Assembly: GCF_029633865.1 (NCBI RefSeq)
Contig: NC_079219.1
Coordinates: forward strand, 57,378,046-57,442,045
Origin: Lampris incognitus
Lineage: Eukaryota > Chordata > Actinopteri > Lampriformes > Lampridae
Direction of reading: 5' to 3'
DNA length: 64,000 bases
Each line of letters starts with the position of its first letter. The stretch's first letter is position 1. The notes under the pieces were generated by a model. It saw only the letters and a program-made list of their open reading frames with translations. It searched no databases and was not told where the DNA came from. The position numbers and the translations under genes are program-made. Below, piece after piece: positions 22,173 through 32,917 of this stretch.

Positions 22173-22800
22173 TTAATCCCCGTAGGGAAATTCATGCTCA
22201 GTATTTAACCCATCCTAGCTGTGTAGCTAGGAGCAGTGGGCAGCCACCATGCAGCGCCCGGGGATCGACTCCAGTTTGTCTTGCCATGCCTCGGTCAGGG
22301 GCACAGACAGGAGTATTAACCCTAACATGCATGTCTTTTTGATTGTGGGGGAAACCGGAGCACCCGGAGAAAACCCATCGCAGACGTGGGGAGAACATGC
22401 AAACTCCACACAGAGGACAACCTGGCATGACCCCCAAGGTTGGACAACCCCAGGGTTCGAACCCAAGGACCTTCTTGCTGTTAGGCGACAGCGCTAAGCA
22501 TCGTGCCACCTGGGCATATGCTGGATAGATATACGTATATCTATACAGAGCGAGAGAGAGAGATTAGATGGATGCTGGGTATATTAGGAGAAGTATGCTG
22601 AATAAGGAGCTGCACAGGAAGAGGAAAAGAGGAAGGCCAAAGACGAGGTTTGCGGATGTTGTGAGGGAGGACATGCATGCAAGTGGTTGGCATGACAGGG
22701 GAAGATGCAGAGGACAGGAAGAAATGGAAACGGGTGATCTGTGGTGGGAGCGGCTGGAAGAAGAAGAATACGCAAAATATGAAATCCACCTTCAGCAAAT
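20840..22800 (+). mobile_element. 5'-truncated RTE-like LINE (plus), interrupted
   Basis: It starts inside the RT domain (AGTGGAAAGGCGGCTGGGCC encodes KAAGPD). Later pieces include FVDLEKAHD, an RT core reading FVDENVICSE where FADD would be expected, SMEQVEESLERWRYALERKG, SKTEYMCVNE and VYEFKYLGSTVQSN. The C-terminal signature [20 protein letters not shown] is followed, after an insertion, by [13 protein letters not shown] at about 22610-22650. The mutated catalytic box and frame breaks show that it is dead. A SINE inserted at 22140-22515 splits it. It lies in the probable intron 1 of adar, in the sense orientation. Confidence 0.82.
22140..22540 (-). mobile_element. tRNA-headed SINE (minus) inserted in the LINE
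   Basis: On the minus strand the head reads GGTGGCACGATGCTTAGCGC with the B-box GGGTTCGAACCC (plus-strand positions about 22515-22450). The body contains the complement of GGAGAACATGCAAACTCCAC, a very common fish repeat. It ends in (AT)n at 22142-22170. The direct repeat GAGAGAGATT on both sides (22124-22133 and about 22555-22564) is consistent with a target-site duplication. Confidence 0.7.
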
Positions 22801-23631
22801 TTAAATCATGAATAGATTTCTGCACAATTGACAAGGGTCATGTGTGTGTTTGTGTGTATATGTATGTACAGGTGGTGGTGGGGTTGTCTAGAAACCAACA
22901 CCAATGGGTAAAAAAATATTTGAAGTCTTGGAAATAATCCAAAGTAGTCAAAAGTTCACCACATTTGATTGTTTGGCTGCCCATATGATCGACTCGTCCT
23001 GTTGTTGCCGTGGTGGTGTTTACGGGCCCAGAGCAGAGAGGGACATGACGAATGTGAATACTGAAATACACAGGATTGTTATTTTGGCTGTCAACTGTTG
23101 CCTTGTATTAAGGTCAAGATGAATCAGCCCCAGCCCAGCTTGCCCTCAGGTCTGTGGGTGCTGTCTGGCCCTGTTATGTTGTTGTTGTTTTTTCAAACCA
23201 ACAGGATGGTGTTTTCTATGTTAATGCGGTGGTATTCACACTTACTCTGTCATGTGACAGAAAAGTCTGTGCTGGAGCTTCACTTGGTATTAGGTGTCCT
23301 CTTGTTGTCAGTCTCGGTGAAAGAGACATAATTGAGTGTTAAGAGTGTCAGCTTGTACAGTACAGTGTTATGGGATATGACACCCAAGGCTGAATCAATG
23401 CTGTCATTCCAGAGGAGGGTTTAGTTGGGATTTTGGATTGTATTTAGTTCTACAGTAACAACAGTTTAATTGGATCTGTTGATAATAAGAGTTTGTCGGT
23501 GTTTTTGTGTGCATCTCATTTAAACTTATGAAGGAAAGTGGCAGCCAGCTACTTTATTTTCTTATAAGGGTGGGATGATAGGAAAATGTCATGTCATGAT
23601 TATCCTGGCCAGAATATTTGCAATTGACGAT
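22801..23631. other. No gene recognised (probable adar intron 1)
   Basis: This is AT-rich sequence with TGTGTGTGTTTGTG near 22839. No exon-like segment with paired splice sites is convincing. Confidence 0.4.
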
Positions 23632-24253
23632 TAGGGCTGTCACAATTATTACATAATCACCTGACTGCGATCATTTTGCATAATCGTTAGACTGGTTTCC
23701 ATTCATTTGTATAAAAACAGCTGGATGAAACTAACAGAAATGTCGTATTTCCACGTCGTTTTTCCACCATCTGTTGTTTGACTGGCGCTCTTTTAATGAC
23801 GTCATCTTGTTGCGCCCCTGGCACATGAGTGGTGAAGTAGTGCTAACAAACTGTTTATCTTGAGACGCTTATGCATTTCGACGAGCATGTGTTGACATTA
23901 ACACCATGGACGTAGTTGCAAAGCCAAACACCTCGGCAGCGTTGTGGGCACATTTTAGTTTTAAGCCAAATGAAAAAGGAGAGCCCGGTAATTTGGAGGA
24001 GGCGATTTGTCAGATTTGCAAAAAAAAGGTGGCGGTCAAAAGCGCTAATACCACAAATAAAAAAAAAACATCTACGGATCCACCACCCCACCCCCACCTA
24101 ATTCGCTGAACTTGGAAAGACGGACGGCTCAGAAAATAGGGTAATTTGCCAAACTTGTACAATTGGGGAGAAAGGGGGGGGGCAATTGTTGCTTACGATT
24201 ATTTGCATGACCAATTAATCGTCAACTAAAATGTCATGATCGTGACAGCCTTA
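23632..24253 (+). mobile_element. Deleted hAT transposon with BED zinc-finger remnant
   Basis: The ends read TAGGGCTGTCAC at the left and, inward from the right, TAAGGCTGTCACGATC. Inside, a 67-codon open frame from 23906 encodes a BED-type zinc-finger N-terminus (ALWAHFSFKPNEKGEPGN, CQICKKKVAVKSANTTN), typical of hAT transposases. The frame ends at 24109 and the catalytic domain is absent. Confidence 0.7.
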
Positions 24254-25969
24254 TTCCAACACCCAGCGGGTAATCCCAATGACAACCTGCTCTCCTGCGG
24301 CCAACAAAACCTCCTCCACTTTCACACTGGGCTCCAGCGGGACTATCCAGATCCCATGACAGATGGACAGAGGTGGTGGATGACGCCGTTCCTCCACAAA
24401 ACAACCAGCAAATAACGGCAGGACAGTCACTAATCGGCCAACAAAAAGAATGACGAGATCATGCAGAAAAGACGGGGGGGGGGGGATATCTCCAATGTTA
24501 GAAACAGAGTACAGTCCAAAATCCACACCAAACACTCACTCACCGCTATCACTACCAACCGCTGTCACTACCAAATCTGAGTCAGTGGTAGATGTGAGTT
24601 GTGCATGGATGTGAGCATAAACGGTTTATGGCACGTAACTCCCAGCATGCAGTGCAGAGAGAGCGCGAGCAAGCTAGACAGCTTTTTCAAGTCACTCGCA
24701 TGAGGGTATTCACGGTTATCCCCATTTTCGATTATCCCGATAATGGAAATTCACCATGATCAACTTTACGTGAGTGTTTTTAGCGCGATTTGTGATTAAA
24801 ATCCTACCTCATCCCGTCCCTAGTTGTAGACAACACTTTTGTCCCGGGTTGCGTCCTTGGATCTGTCCTCTCTATCTGCATCCGTGTCTCACTTTCCTTT
24901 CAGTTATGGATCCAGATCCAGCGATTATTTTTAAGGCCAAAAATAAAACGGAATACTCTGTGAAGGTCTGAATTATTTATCACCAGCCTTTTACCCTGGG
25001 ATTATGTTTCAGAGTGGAAGGGAGAATCAGTATGTCACCCCATGACATTCTCTGTGGACTAACCAGTGTACAAAAAACTTATTACCAAGCAGTCGTACTT
25101 CAGGGTTTATCAACCTCAATTCTGGCCTTTGTTTTATTTGACAGTATTGTGACACTGTTTATTGCTTCATAAGGACATTTTTATTTCCAATCGCCTCCTT
25201 CCTGGGAGGTCAAAGGGCAGGGTCTCCAGCAGAGATGCACCCCTGAAGCTGACAAGGATCCACTGACTTGACCAAACACTTCAGCAGGTTGGGATGCTTT
25301 CAGTCACGAGGCTTGAGCCCTTGTCTGTTTGAAGGACAAGAAAAGTACCTTTCAGCTTGACCACACATGATTTTCGAAGGACTGTGTTTTGGAGGGATTG
25401 AACTTTTCTTTTTACAGTTCGAGTTAAAAATATGGTATGGGCCAAGGATGGTAGAACAGATTGCCGTCATGATTAACCATGCAAAAAACGAGGTGCACCA
25501 CGGAATTCAGTTATGTGTCACTGTCATGGAGGTCCGTGTCTATGCGGGTTTTATTTCCAGCCCAATGCTACACTAGCTGATTTCACTGATTTAAAAACCA
25601 GACAGGTGGACTATTCAGTGAAATCAGCTGTTGTAGTGTTGGGTTGGAAAGAACCTGTGTACATATGAACCTCCATGGCACATAACTGAACACTACCAAT
25701 CTATGCTTTTTTTCTTGCATCTGGAGAGGGTTGATCTCAATGTGTATTTACCCCCGAACTGCCTACTTTAATATGGGTAAAATAGAAAAACATTCTGTAT
25801 ACTCCAAATCAAAAGGCTAAGGCAAACAACTCTAAGTTAGACTAGTGATAAGTTGATTATTGAACTAAAGGTGCAGGTTAAAAATTATATACAAAAAGAA
25901 CTGGAGAGCCAACATTTCAGTTACATGCTTTTCCTCAGTCATTGATAGGTTTGCAGCTAGATCAGCCTG
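24254..25969. other. No gene recognised (probable adar intron 1)
   Basis: It contains a G-run at 24475-24484 and only short frames. A 22-codon frame starting ATGGATCCAGATCCAGCG at 24905 is preceded by TTTCAG and followed by AAG|GTCTGA. That looks weakly exon-like, but nothing supports it further. Confidence 0.4.
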
Positions 25970-26137
25970 TAGACCTTTTTCACAGCAGCCATTTTGACAT
26001 GAAATAGTAGGTAACACAGATGTTACTAATGACATTAATGAAGGTTCTATTTGGGTACTGAGCCTTAATTAATGTGAATAGTAACACCTGTGTTACCTAC
26101 TATTTCACATCAAAATGGCTGCTGTGAAAAAGGTCTA
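25970..26137. mobile_element. Near-palindromic MITE, 168 bp
   Basis: Both ends read TAGACCTTTTTCACAGCAGC inward, and the inverted repeat continues for about 70 bp through GAAATAGTAGGTAACACAG. A foldback structure with a short centre results. TA bases at both ends are compatible with a TA target-site duplication. There is no coding sequence. Confidence 0.85.
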
Positions 26138-26267
26138 TTGGTTGCAGCTGTGTTCACACACGGTGCTGATATAAGTTTTTAAGTACCTAATAATGTGAGG
26201 TCAGTTTAGTCTGTGACTAGAGATACAGAGCATATTGAGCAACCCATAATGTGTCAGCCGTAATTAG

Positions 26268-27950
26268 AGGTCAACCGATATGGGTTTTTTTTTCTTTTCT
26301 CAGAGCCGATACCGATTATTAGTAATCAATGAGATCAATAACTGATATTTGGAACCAGTATTAATTTGATCTAGAAATGAAAATGTTGATGTCAAAGTTT
26401 AGAATTACACAAACTCCAACACCAAACTTTGTTGAAGTGCATTCAAGCATATTTTTAATTGAGAGAACTTTTCATTATCTTAAAAGAAAAAATGCAGGGA
26501 GCTCCCAGCAACAAGAAATAACTTTGTAGCCCATCATTTATTTATTTATTTAGCTAGCTAGTCGGCTGACCAAATGATGGATCAACAAACGCACTTGTTG
26601 CCGTTTGCTATCGCATTCAAGTTAGCTCTGAGACTCAACATTACATTATTATGACCATTGGCTACCTATTTAACTAAAATGGAGGGAGTCTCTGTCTGTG
26701 TCTGTCCTAGGGTTGCCACCTTCTATGTGGAGAAATAAAGGGTGCCCCCCAAGCACTGCCCACCCCCGTTCATCCGATCAACTTCAAACGTGGCGGGTGT
26801 ATTGCCGAGGACCCAAAGAAGTGCAGTCGAGTGTGAAGTTTTTTGAATGACCGGTTCTCAAGAAAGCTGCAAGCAGTAAAGTTTTCAGCGAAGTTAGTCA
26901 TAGTAAATTCTGCTTCTTCACTTCCCGTGGAGTCAACGAGCGGAAACACAAATAGCGCCACTCTGCGGTTGCAACCCACGTTGTGGTCAGGGGGGATTAC
27001 ACCCATATTTCTTCAAGTGTCGAGTGCGTAGTTTGGCTGAACGGGCTCTGCACTAGTAACATGTAAAAACATCAACTCATACGGGCAAGTAATGTTAGGC
27101 TCGTGATTCTTCTTCCTCTTCTTTTGGCTTGTTCCCTGTTTCCCAGGGGTCGCCACAACAGATTTGATAGTTTCTATCGGTACCTTGTGAGAGCAAAGCA
27201 CCAATGGCGGTCTTGTCAATCCACATAATGATTTGGCAAAATTTTATGTCAGATGCCCTTCCTGACACAACCACTAACCCTATGGATGGGGGCACAGGTA
27301 AAGCGCTGGATGCCATCTCAGTATTCATGGGCTTGCGCCCATGCCTGTCGCCGCTGAGAATATCACCAGAAATATCAGCTTAAGCAATACATTCGACTAC
27401 GTCTCAACTTAAGCAAAACGTTCGCAATATGGTAGCTAATATAAGTTCCAGTTGCACTTGTACCAGCGTTACTCAAAGTTAGAGCTATTGCTACATAAAT
27501 TAAATCTATTATAGATTGTGCATTATTCAGGCATTTTCAGAGGTGTAACGGGGAAACTGGGCATGCTTGTCATCATAGAAATTGATCATAAGTTTGTGCA
27601 GTTTTTGCAACTTTGGCGTAGATGACTGTGATATTTATTGCAAATTCGGCAATATCTGCTGCCTTACGTTTGAAACACAGCTCCGCTTGCTCACTGGAAC
27701 CGCTCCAGTCTACAAAAGCGTGTTGATAGGCTATTACTCATGATGTGTAACCAATCAGATAGTGCTGTGGGCGGGACATTGCTTGAGACCACAGAGTGGT
27801 GACTACAGACAGGGAGAGGTGGCTGCGTCAAAGCCAAAGTAGCACATTTTTAAATTAATTTATGGGCAGTCGGGTAAAAAATATGATTCCCGCAACTGTG
27901 AAAATGCTGCATATCGGATCTGATCGGTCAGGCTGATCAGTCGACCCCAA
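26268..27950. mobile_element. Possible degenerate DNA transposon
   Basis: The left boundary TAGAGGTCAACCGATATGGG and the right boundary, read inward as TGGGGTCGACTGATCAG and later CCGATATG, look like diverged terminal inverted repeats of a fish DNA element. Between them lies another dispersed repeat at about 27090-27345 (GGGGTCGCCACAACAGATTT, CAGATGCCCTTCCTGACAC), related to teleost LINE 3' ends. No transposase is recognised. Confidence 0.35.
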
Positions 27951-28471
27951 GTTGTAATGTACATGAACGAAAAGTGGGATCCAGCATGTTAAACCAGTAA
28001 AATATGAAGTGAGTAGAAAGGCTACATGCTGGCATTGGCCAACTGAACTCTTCAGTAGATTTGTCAGAAGTTGGGGTGATGTATTCTCCTACAACACCGC
28101 CACCTTCAGTCTAACGCACACCACCAACACTGTCCTCTACATCTACACTGCTTTTTTCAAAATTTGAGTGAGCAGAAATGGACCATAAACAAGTGCTTAC
28201 TTACTTTGTAAGACTTGTTTGTATTTTCTGCTTTATTTAGACAGGACAGTAGAGTGTGACAGGGCTAAAATTTAAATGGTGAGATGGAATGCAACACAAG
28301 TCCTTGGCTGGATTTGAACCCAGTGCAGTGATGTTAGGCCAGAGACTAAATGGTTTATGTGCCTATCTGTTAAGTCTCAAAGACATCTTGTGTTTTGAGA
28401 TTGATGTCTTTTTTTTTTTTTGCAGATTGTCTTATATGTTTAATCACCATGTCCTTTTGTTTTTGCTTCAG
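27951..28471. other. 3' end of probable adar intron 1
   Basis: It ends in the pyrimidine-rich TTTTGTTTTTGCTTCAG at 28471, the most likely acceptor for the first coding exon. Alternative AGs lie at about 28424 (TTTTTTGCAG) and 28483. Confidence 0.45.
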
Positions 28472-28608
28472 CTGTTGTCAGCAGGAGATCAGAGCCTGCT
28501 CTGCCATCCCACCAGGGTCTGCTGTCCTTGCTACACTGCAGAACACACTGCCATTAAGAAGCTGCAAAGCCAGCTCCAACGGGCCCCTTCCATCCCGCCC
28601 TCTACGCT

Positions 28609-30779
28609 ATGAGCAGAGGTAGAGGAGGGCCTTCTAAAGAACACTACCACAGACCTCCACTGCCCCAGCTCCAGGCCAAAAATTATTACTACAGGCCCCA
28701 CCCAGACAACCCCCATCCAAGAACTCCTCCACAGCAAGCTCCATATACAAGTGACGGCTCCTGCCCCAAACCCCCTGCTGTGCTCTCCCAATCCACAGCT
28801 AGTCCTTTCCCACCCTCTGCTCCCCCCCTATTGGGCCACATACCAGTAAAACATCCTACAGCCAAACTCCCCAACGGATCAGATAGTTGCGACCCCAGCA
28901 CAGCACCCGGTTCCTTTCAGTATCTGCAGGTCAGCTTTTTGCGGGGACAGAGTCGTGAGGCCCCACAATTTAGAAGCAGTCTCCAAGGAGGTGGGGGGGA
29001 AGCAGCACCCAGCAGGGGCTCACTGCACCAGCACCAGATAGGGTACGGTAGGCACTCTTACCCAAATTGTAACTCTTGGGGTAGAGGGGGCTACAACCGG
29101 GACCAGAGTCTGCTGCACCCATCCAACGGTGGAGCTTCAAGAGGCACTGTAGGCCCTCAGTACTGGAATCATAACCAAGCACAAGCTAAAAACCACAACC
29201 AGTACTCCAATAGACAGCTGTGCAGCCAAGAAGACTTGATATCTGAAAGTTTTCAGAATTTGTCCCTTCATAGAGACAGGTCCTACAGAGGAAAGGGAGA
29301 CTGTTTTGATAGAGCATTTGTGTCGAACAGCTCAATCAGTCAGACATTTAATAAAGTGCATCTCACTCTCACCCCCAACATTGAGGAGCTTGTGTATAGG
29401 TCCTTGGATGCATTGAGGTCAAGTGAGAGTATCTCGGCAAAATTGCTTGCAAAAAAGCTGCGCCTGCCCAAAAAAGTTGTCAACCAGGCTCTCTATTCTC
29501 TGGAACGTTCACAGAAGGCCTCCAAACAAGGTGTTCACCCTCCGGAGTGGACTCTGTATAGACAGCCTTCCCAAGACTGGGAAAATCCAAACCCAAAACC
29601 AGGAAGCCCACATTCTCAGCAGTGGGTCTGTTCACAGCACTCTGGGAATCAAAACCCTGAGCTTACGTTAGAAGCAGAAACAGAAAAAACCCAGACACAC
29701 ATTGAAGAAAAAGATTCTGATGGTGAATTCAGTTCCTCTTTGTCCTCCTCCTCCTTAGAATCATCTGACTTCTACCAGAAAGAATCCCAATCACCAGCTA
29801 AACTCAAGCATCGGGTGAAACAACAACCTTTTACTTCCAGTTCCACTAGCCAGGACCTCAAGACAATCACCATGACAGAACAAAAAGAGAAAATTCTGCA
29901 GTATCTCCTTCAGTCAGGGAAGGCCACTTCTCTTGTCATAGCGAAGAACCTGGGCTTTAAAAATGCCAAGCAGGTCAGTCCCACCCTCTATTTCCTGGAG
30001 AAGCAAGGCGAGGTCACCAAGAATAGTGAGGTCAACCCTCCCACTTGGGAACTGTCCAATCATCGCAGAGAGAAGATGGAAAGGAGCGTCAAAGCCTTGC
30101 AAGGGCTTGCAGCAGCCGCAAGCAGTCAGATGGAAGTGGGAGCCGTTGGTGAAGAGACAGGAGCTGAGTCCGTGTTACTGCCATCAATACTACCATCACC
30201 AGGGCTTAAGCCTCATCCACCCCAGGAAAGCTGGCAGCCGCAAGAAAGCCCCAGCGAAGTAAGTGGCCTTTTAAACTTTGAGGCAGGGAGCAGTAGTTAT
30301 GTACATAAAGATGTCCCAGCATGGGCAGCAGGAGAGGTCAACACCACAGACCAGTGCTTTGGAGAATCCCTCCCAGCTCTGGAGCCCCTTCCACAGCCAG
30401 ACCTTTACCTTACTCACCCTAGCTCCTTCATCATCAACTCCTCCATTCCTGACTGCTTTTCTCCATCTTCTTTCTCCCCTACTCAACTCCCTCAACCCCT
30501 CTGTCAGGAGAAAGAGGCCAATGGAGGGCAGTGGACCACCGACGACATCCCTGAATTCCTCAATGCCATTCGCCGAAAGACAGATGCTGAGAAACTGGCT
30601 GAAGACGGAGGGACTGTTGCTGTGTCACTGGCGGCCCCCCCACCTCAGAACCTGTGGGCTAAGTTACAGGAGGTGAGGCTGAAGAATCCCGTCAGTGGCC
30701 TCATGGAGTATGCACAGTACTTAGGCCAGAACTGTGAGTTCCTGCTCCTCGACCAATCCGGGCCCTCCCATGACCCCAG
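28609..30779 (+). CDS. adar: adar coding exon 1: NES, both Z domains, first half of dsRBD1
   Basis: Residues 1-723 plus two bases; donor CAG|GTCAGT. The Met is followed by an RGG-containing start (MSRGRGG). [10 protein letters not shown] near residue 110 resembles the FLKGQ segment of human p150. Z-alpha keeps the recognition residues N292, Y296 and PPEW (311-314). The second Z domain has PPTW (477-480). Low-complexity Ser/Pro linkers lie between them (370-410, 520-640). dsRBD1 starts at NPVSGLMEY (693). The single very long exon carrying both Z domains parallels mammalian exon 2. Confidence 0.95.
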
Positions 30780-32869
30780 GTCAGTCACATGGTACATTTG
30801 CCACAACCCCTTTTTCCATCATTTCTGAGGATAGCTCATTCATTCTTTCTCATGAGCATTAAGTAATAACAATAATAAATAAATTAAACTTTTCTAACAC
30901 TCAAAGTCACTTTACAATAAACGGCGGTGAAACAAGACAACAGATAAACATAACACAGACATACAGGGGTGAATGGGAAGGAGGGGCTACGAGAGGGAGA
31001 AGCGGCAGCCACACACGATGCCAGCAGTACTCTCCGACTTAGACGGATACAAAAGGGGAAGAAAAACAAACACCAAATAAGTGCACCTGTTATGCCTTCA
31101 CTGCTTCCCCGATGCAGATCGCTAAACTCTTCCATCGTCCACACATGAGAGTAGTTCTGCTTCATTAACTTTATTCAGCGTGACCATCAACAGAGTGAAA
31201 ACGGAAACAAAAGAACAAACCCACATCAATCATGCACAAAAATATATCCCCGTAAGCTGACGCTAGCTAGCGAGCTAAAGTGCCAACGCCAGCAAGCTAA
31301 CATGCTAGTGCTTGCGCCATTGTGCCAACAGCAACCAAAATAGACTTTAGCGTTCTATAAAACAAATGTTAAAACAAGTCACAAAAATGGCGTAGGCGCT
31401 CTCAGCATTGGCAAACAGAGCTTCAGGCTTCTGCGTGACTGAGAGAAGACGACAGCAGGACGAACTTTCTATTTCCTGTTACACCGCAGGTCAAAGTTCA
31501 ACATAGCAAAACGAACGTAAATTTAAAGTGACAAGCCTGAACTTCCTTGAATAAACATATAAGAAGGCCCTGAAAACCTGCAGGAGCCAGACTAGCACCC
31601 GCGCACCAGAATAAATATTCACATAAACATGGATAATCTGTTTTTTAGAGTTTGTGATGTTTTTGTCTAACTCCCTTGTTCTTGTTATTTACCTATCGTC
31701 TGTTTGTTCCTAGTTGTTGAAAATACTTTCAAAAAGAAATCTCAGTGGACCTCACCTAACAGCAGTGTCATTTGATGTTGTTAAATGTTAGATCAAGTTG
31801 GCATGTGATCAGTTCACTCCTTTACAACCATAGTCTTGTCACGGTAAATAGTGGTTGAATGGATTGTTTTTGAAAATGTACCTCTTCCCCTTTGTATCCC
31901 TCTGTTAGATTCCGTATGCAGGTGATGCTTGATGGGAGGTTGTTTCCTGCAGCTGAGGCCTCTAGTAAGAAGGTGGCAAAGAAGGATGCTGCTGCAGCCA
32001 CCTTGCGCGCCCTCATAGGAGAGACGCAGGGTGGTGGAAGCCTCGGGGAGGAGGGAAACACTGCCGTTGTGAATGAGGACATGGAACCTATCCCTGAAAC
32101 AACGGTGAAGGCTTGTGTGTGTGTGTGTGCGTGCGTGCGTGCCTTATCACTAATATCAGTTACTCCCTTAGTGCTTTGTTTACTTGCTTTTTTAGATATT
32201 GTTAGGTTTGCAAATACTCATATTAAAGACAATCTTAGGTTGTCGTTCAGAGATTCTCGTAGACTTTTTTACTGAAGTGGGTTTATGTTGCTGCTGGTGT
32301 TCTTTATGCTGATTATTCCAATTAGTCAAGTTTCTTTTAAGTTAGTCAAACTTGCTTGGCGAACCATAAAAACCTTCAATGAATTTAAAAACTTCAGCTA
32401 TTCCACTTAGATTTGAGACTCATCAGCCAAAAAGAATGAAATCTATGAATTTATTGACAATTTTGAGGGATCTGCTAGAAGACAAGCTTTGTGTAGTAGT
32501 CACTTACTCTTCTCTGCTCTTGTCATCCAGGACCCCATTGAAGGAATAGAGGGAGTCTTTGGGGCAGGTGCTATGGAGGCAACTGGAATTGTGGAGGGGC
32601 GTCGGCAGCCCCTGTCCCGCTCGCTGCCGGGTGGAAAGAACCCGGTCTCTGTTTTGATGGAGTACAGTCAGCGCACTGGGAACCCCATTGAGTTCATGCT
32701 CACTGGGCAAGAAGGCCCACCGCATGACCCACGGTACTGACCGCCACATTTCCCTCTGAATCTGTCCATGTGGGACATCTTTACTTTTCGAGAGAAAGTA
32801 AAGACTTATTGATCATTGTTTTTTGTTAAACTTTTTTTTTTGGGAAGACAGACCCATAAATAAGATCTG

Positions 32870-32917
<48 letters not shown>

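Noticed and set aside
24905-24971. Mini-exon MDPDPAIIFKAKNKTEYSVK before AAG|GTCTGA as an alternative adar first coding exon
   Set aside because: The donor is weak, there is no conservation evidence, and nothing in known ADAR1 proteins matches it.
30780-30828. Read-through end of the 739-codon frame as the true adar C-terminus
   Set aside because: It interrupts dsRBD1. The GTCAGT donor with the 31908 acceptor restores the domain and the full downstream gene.
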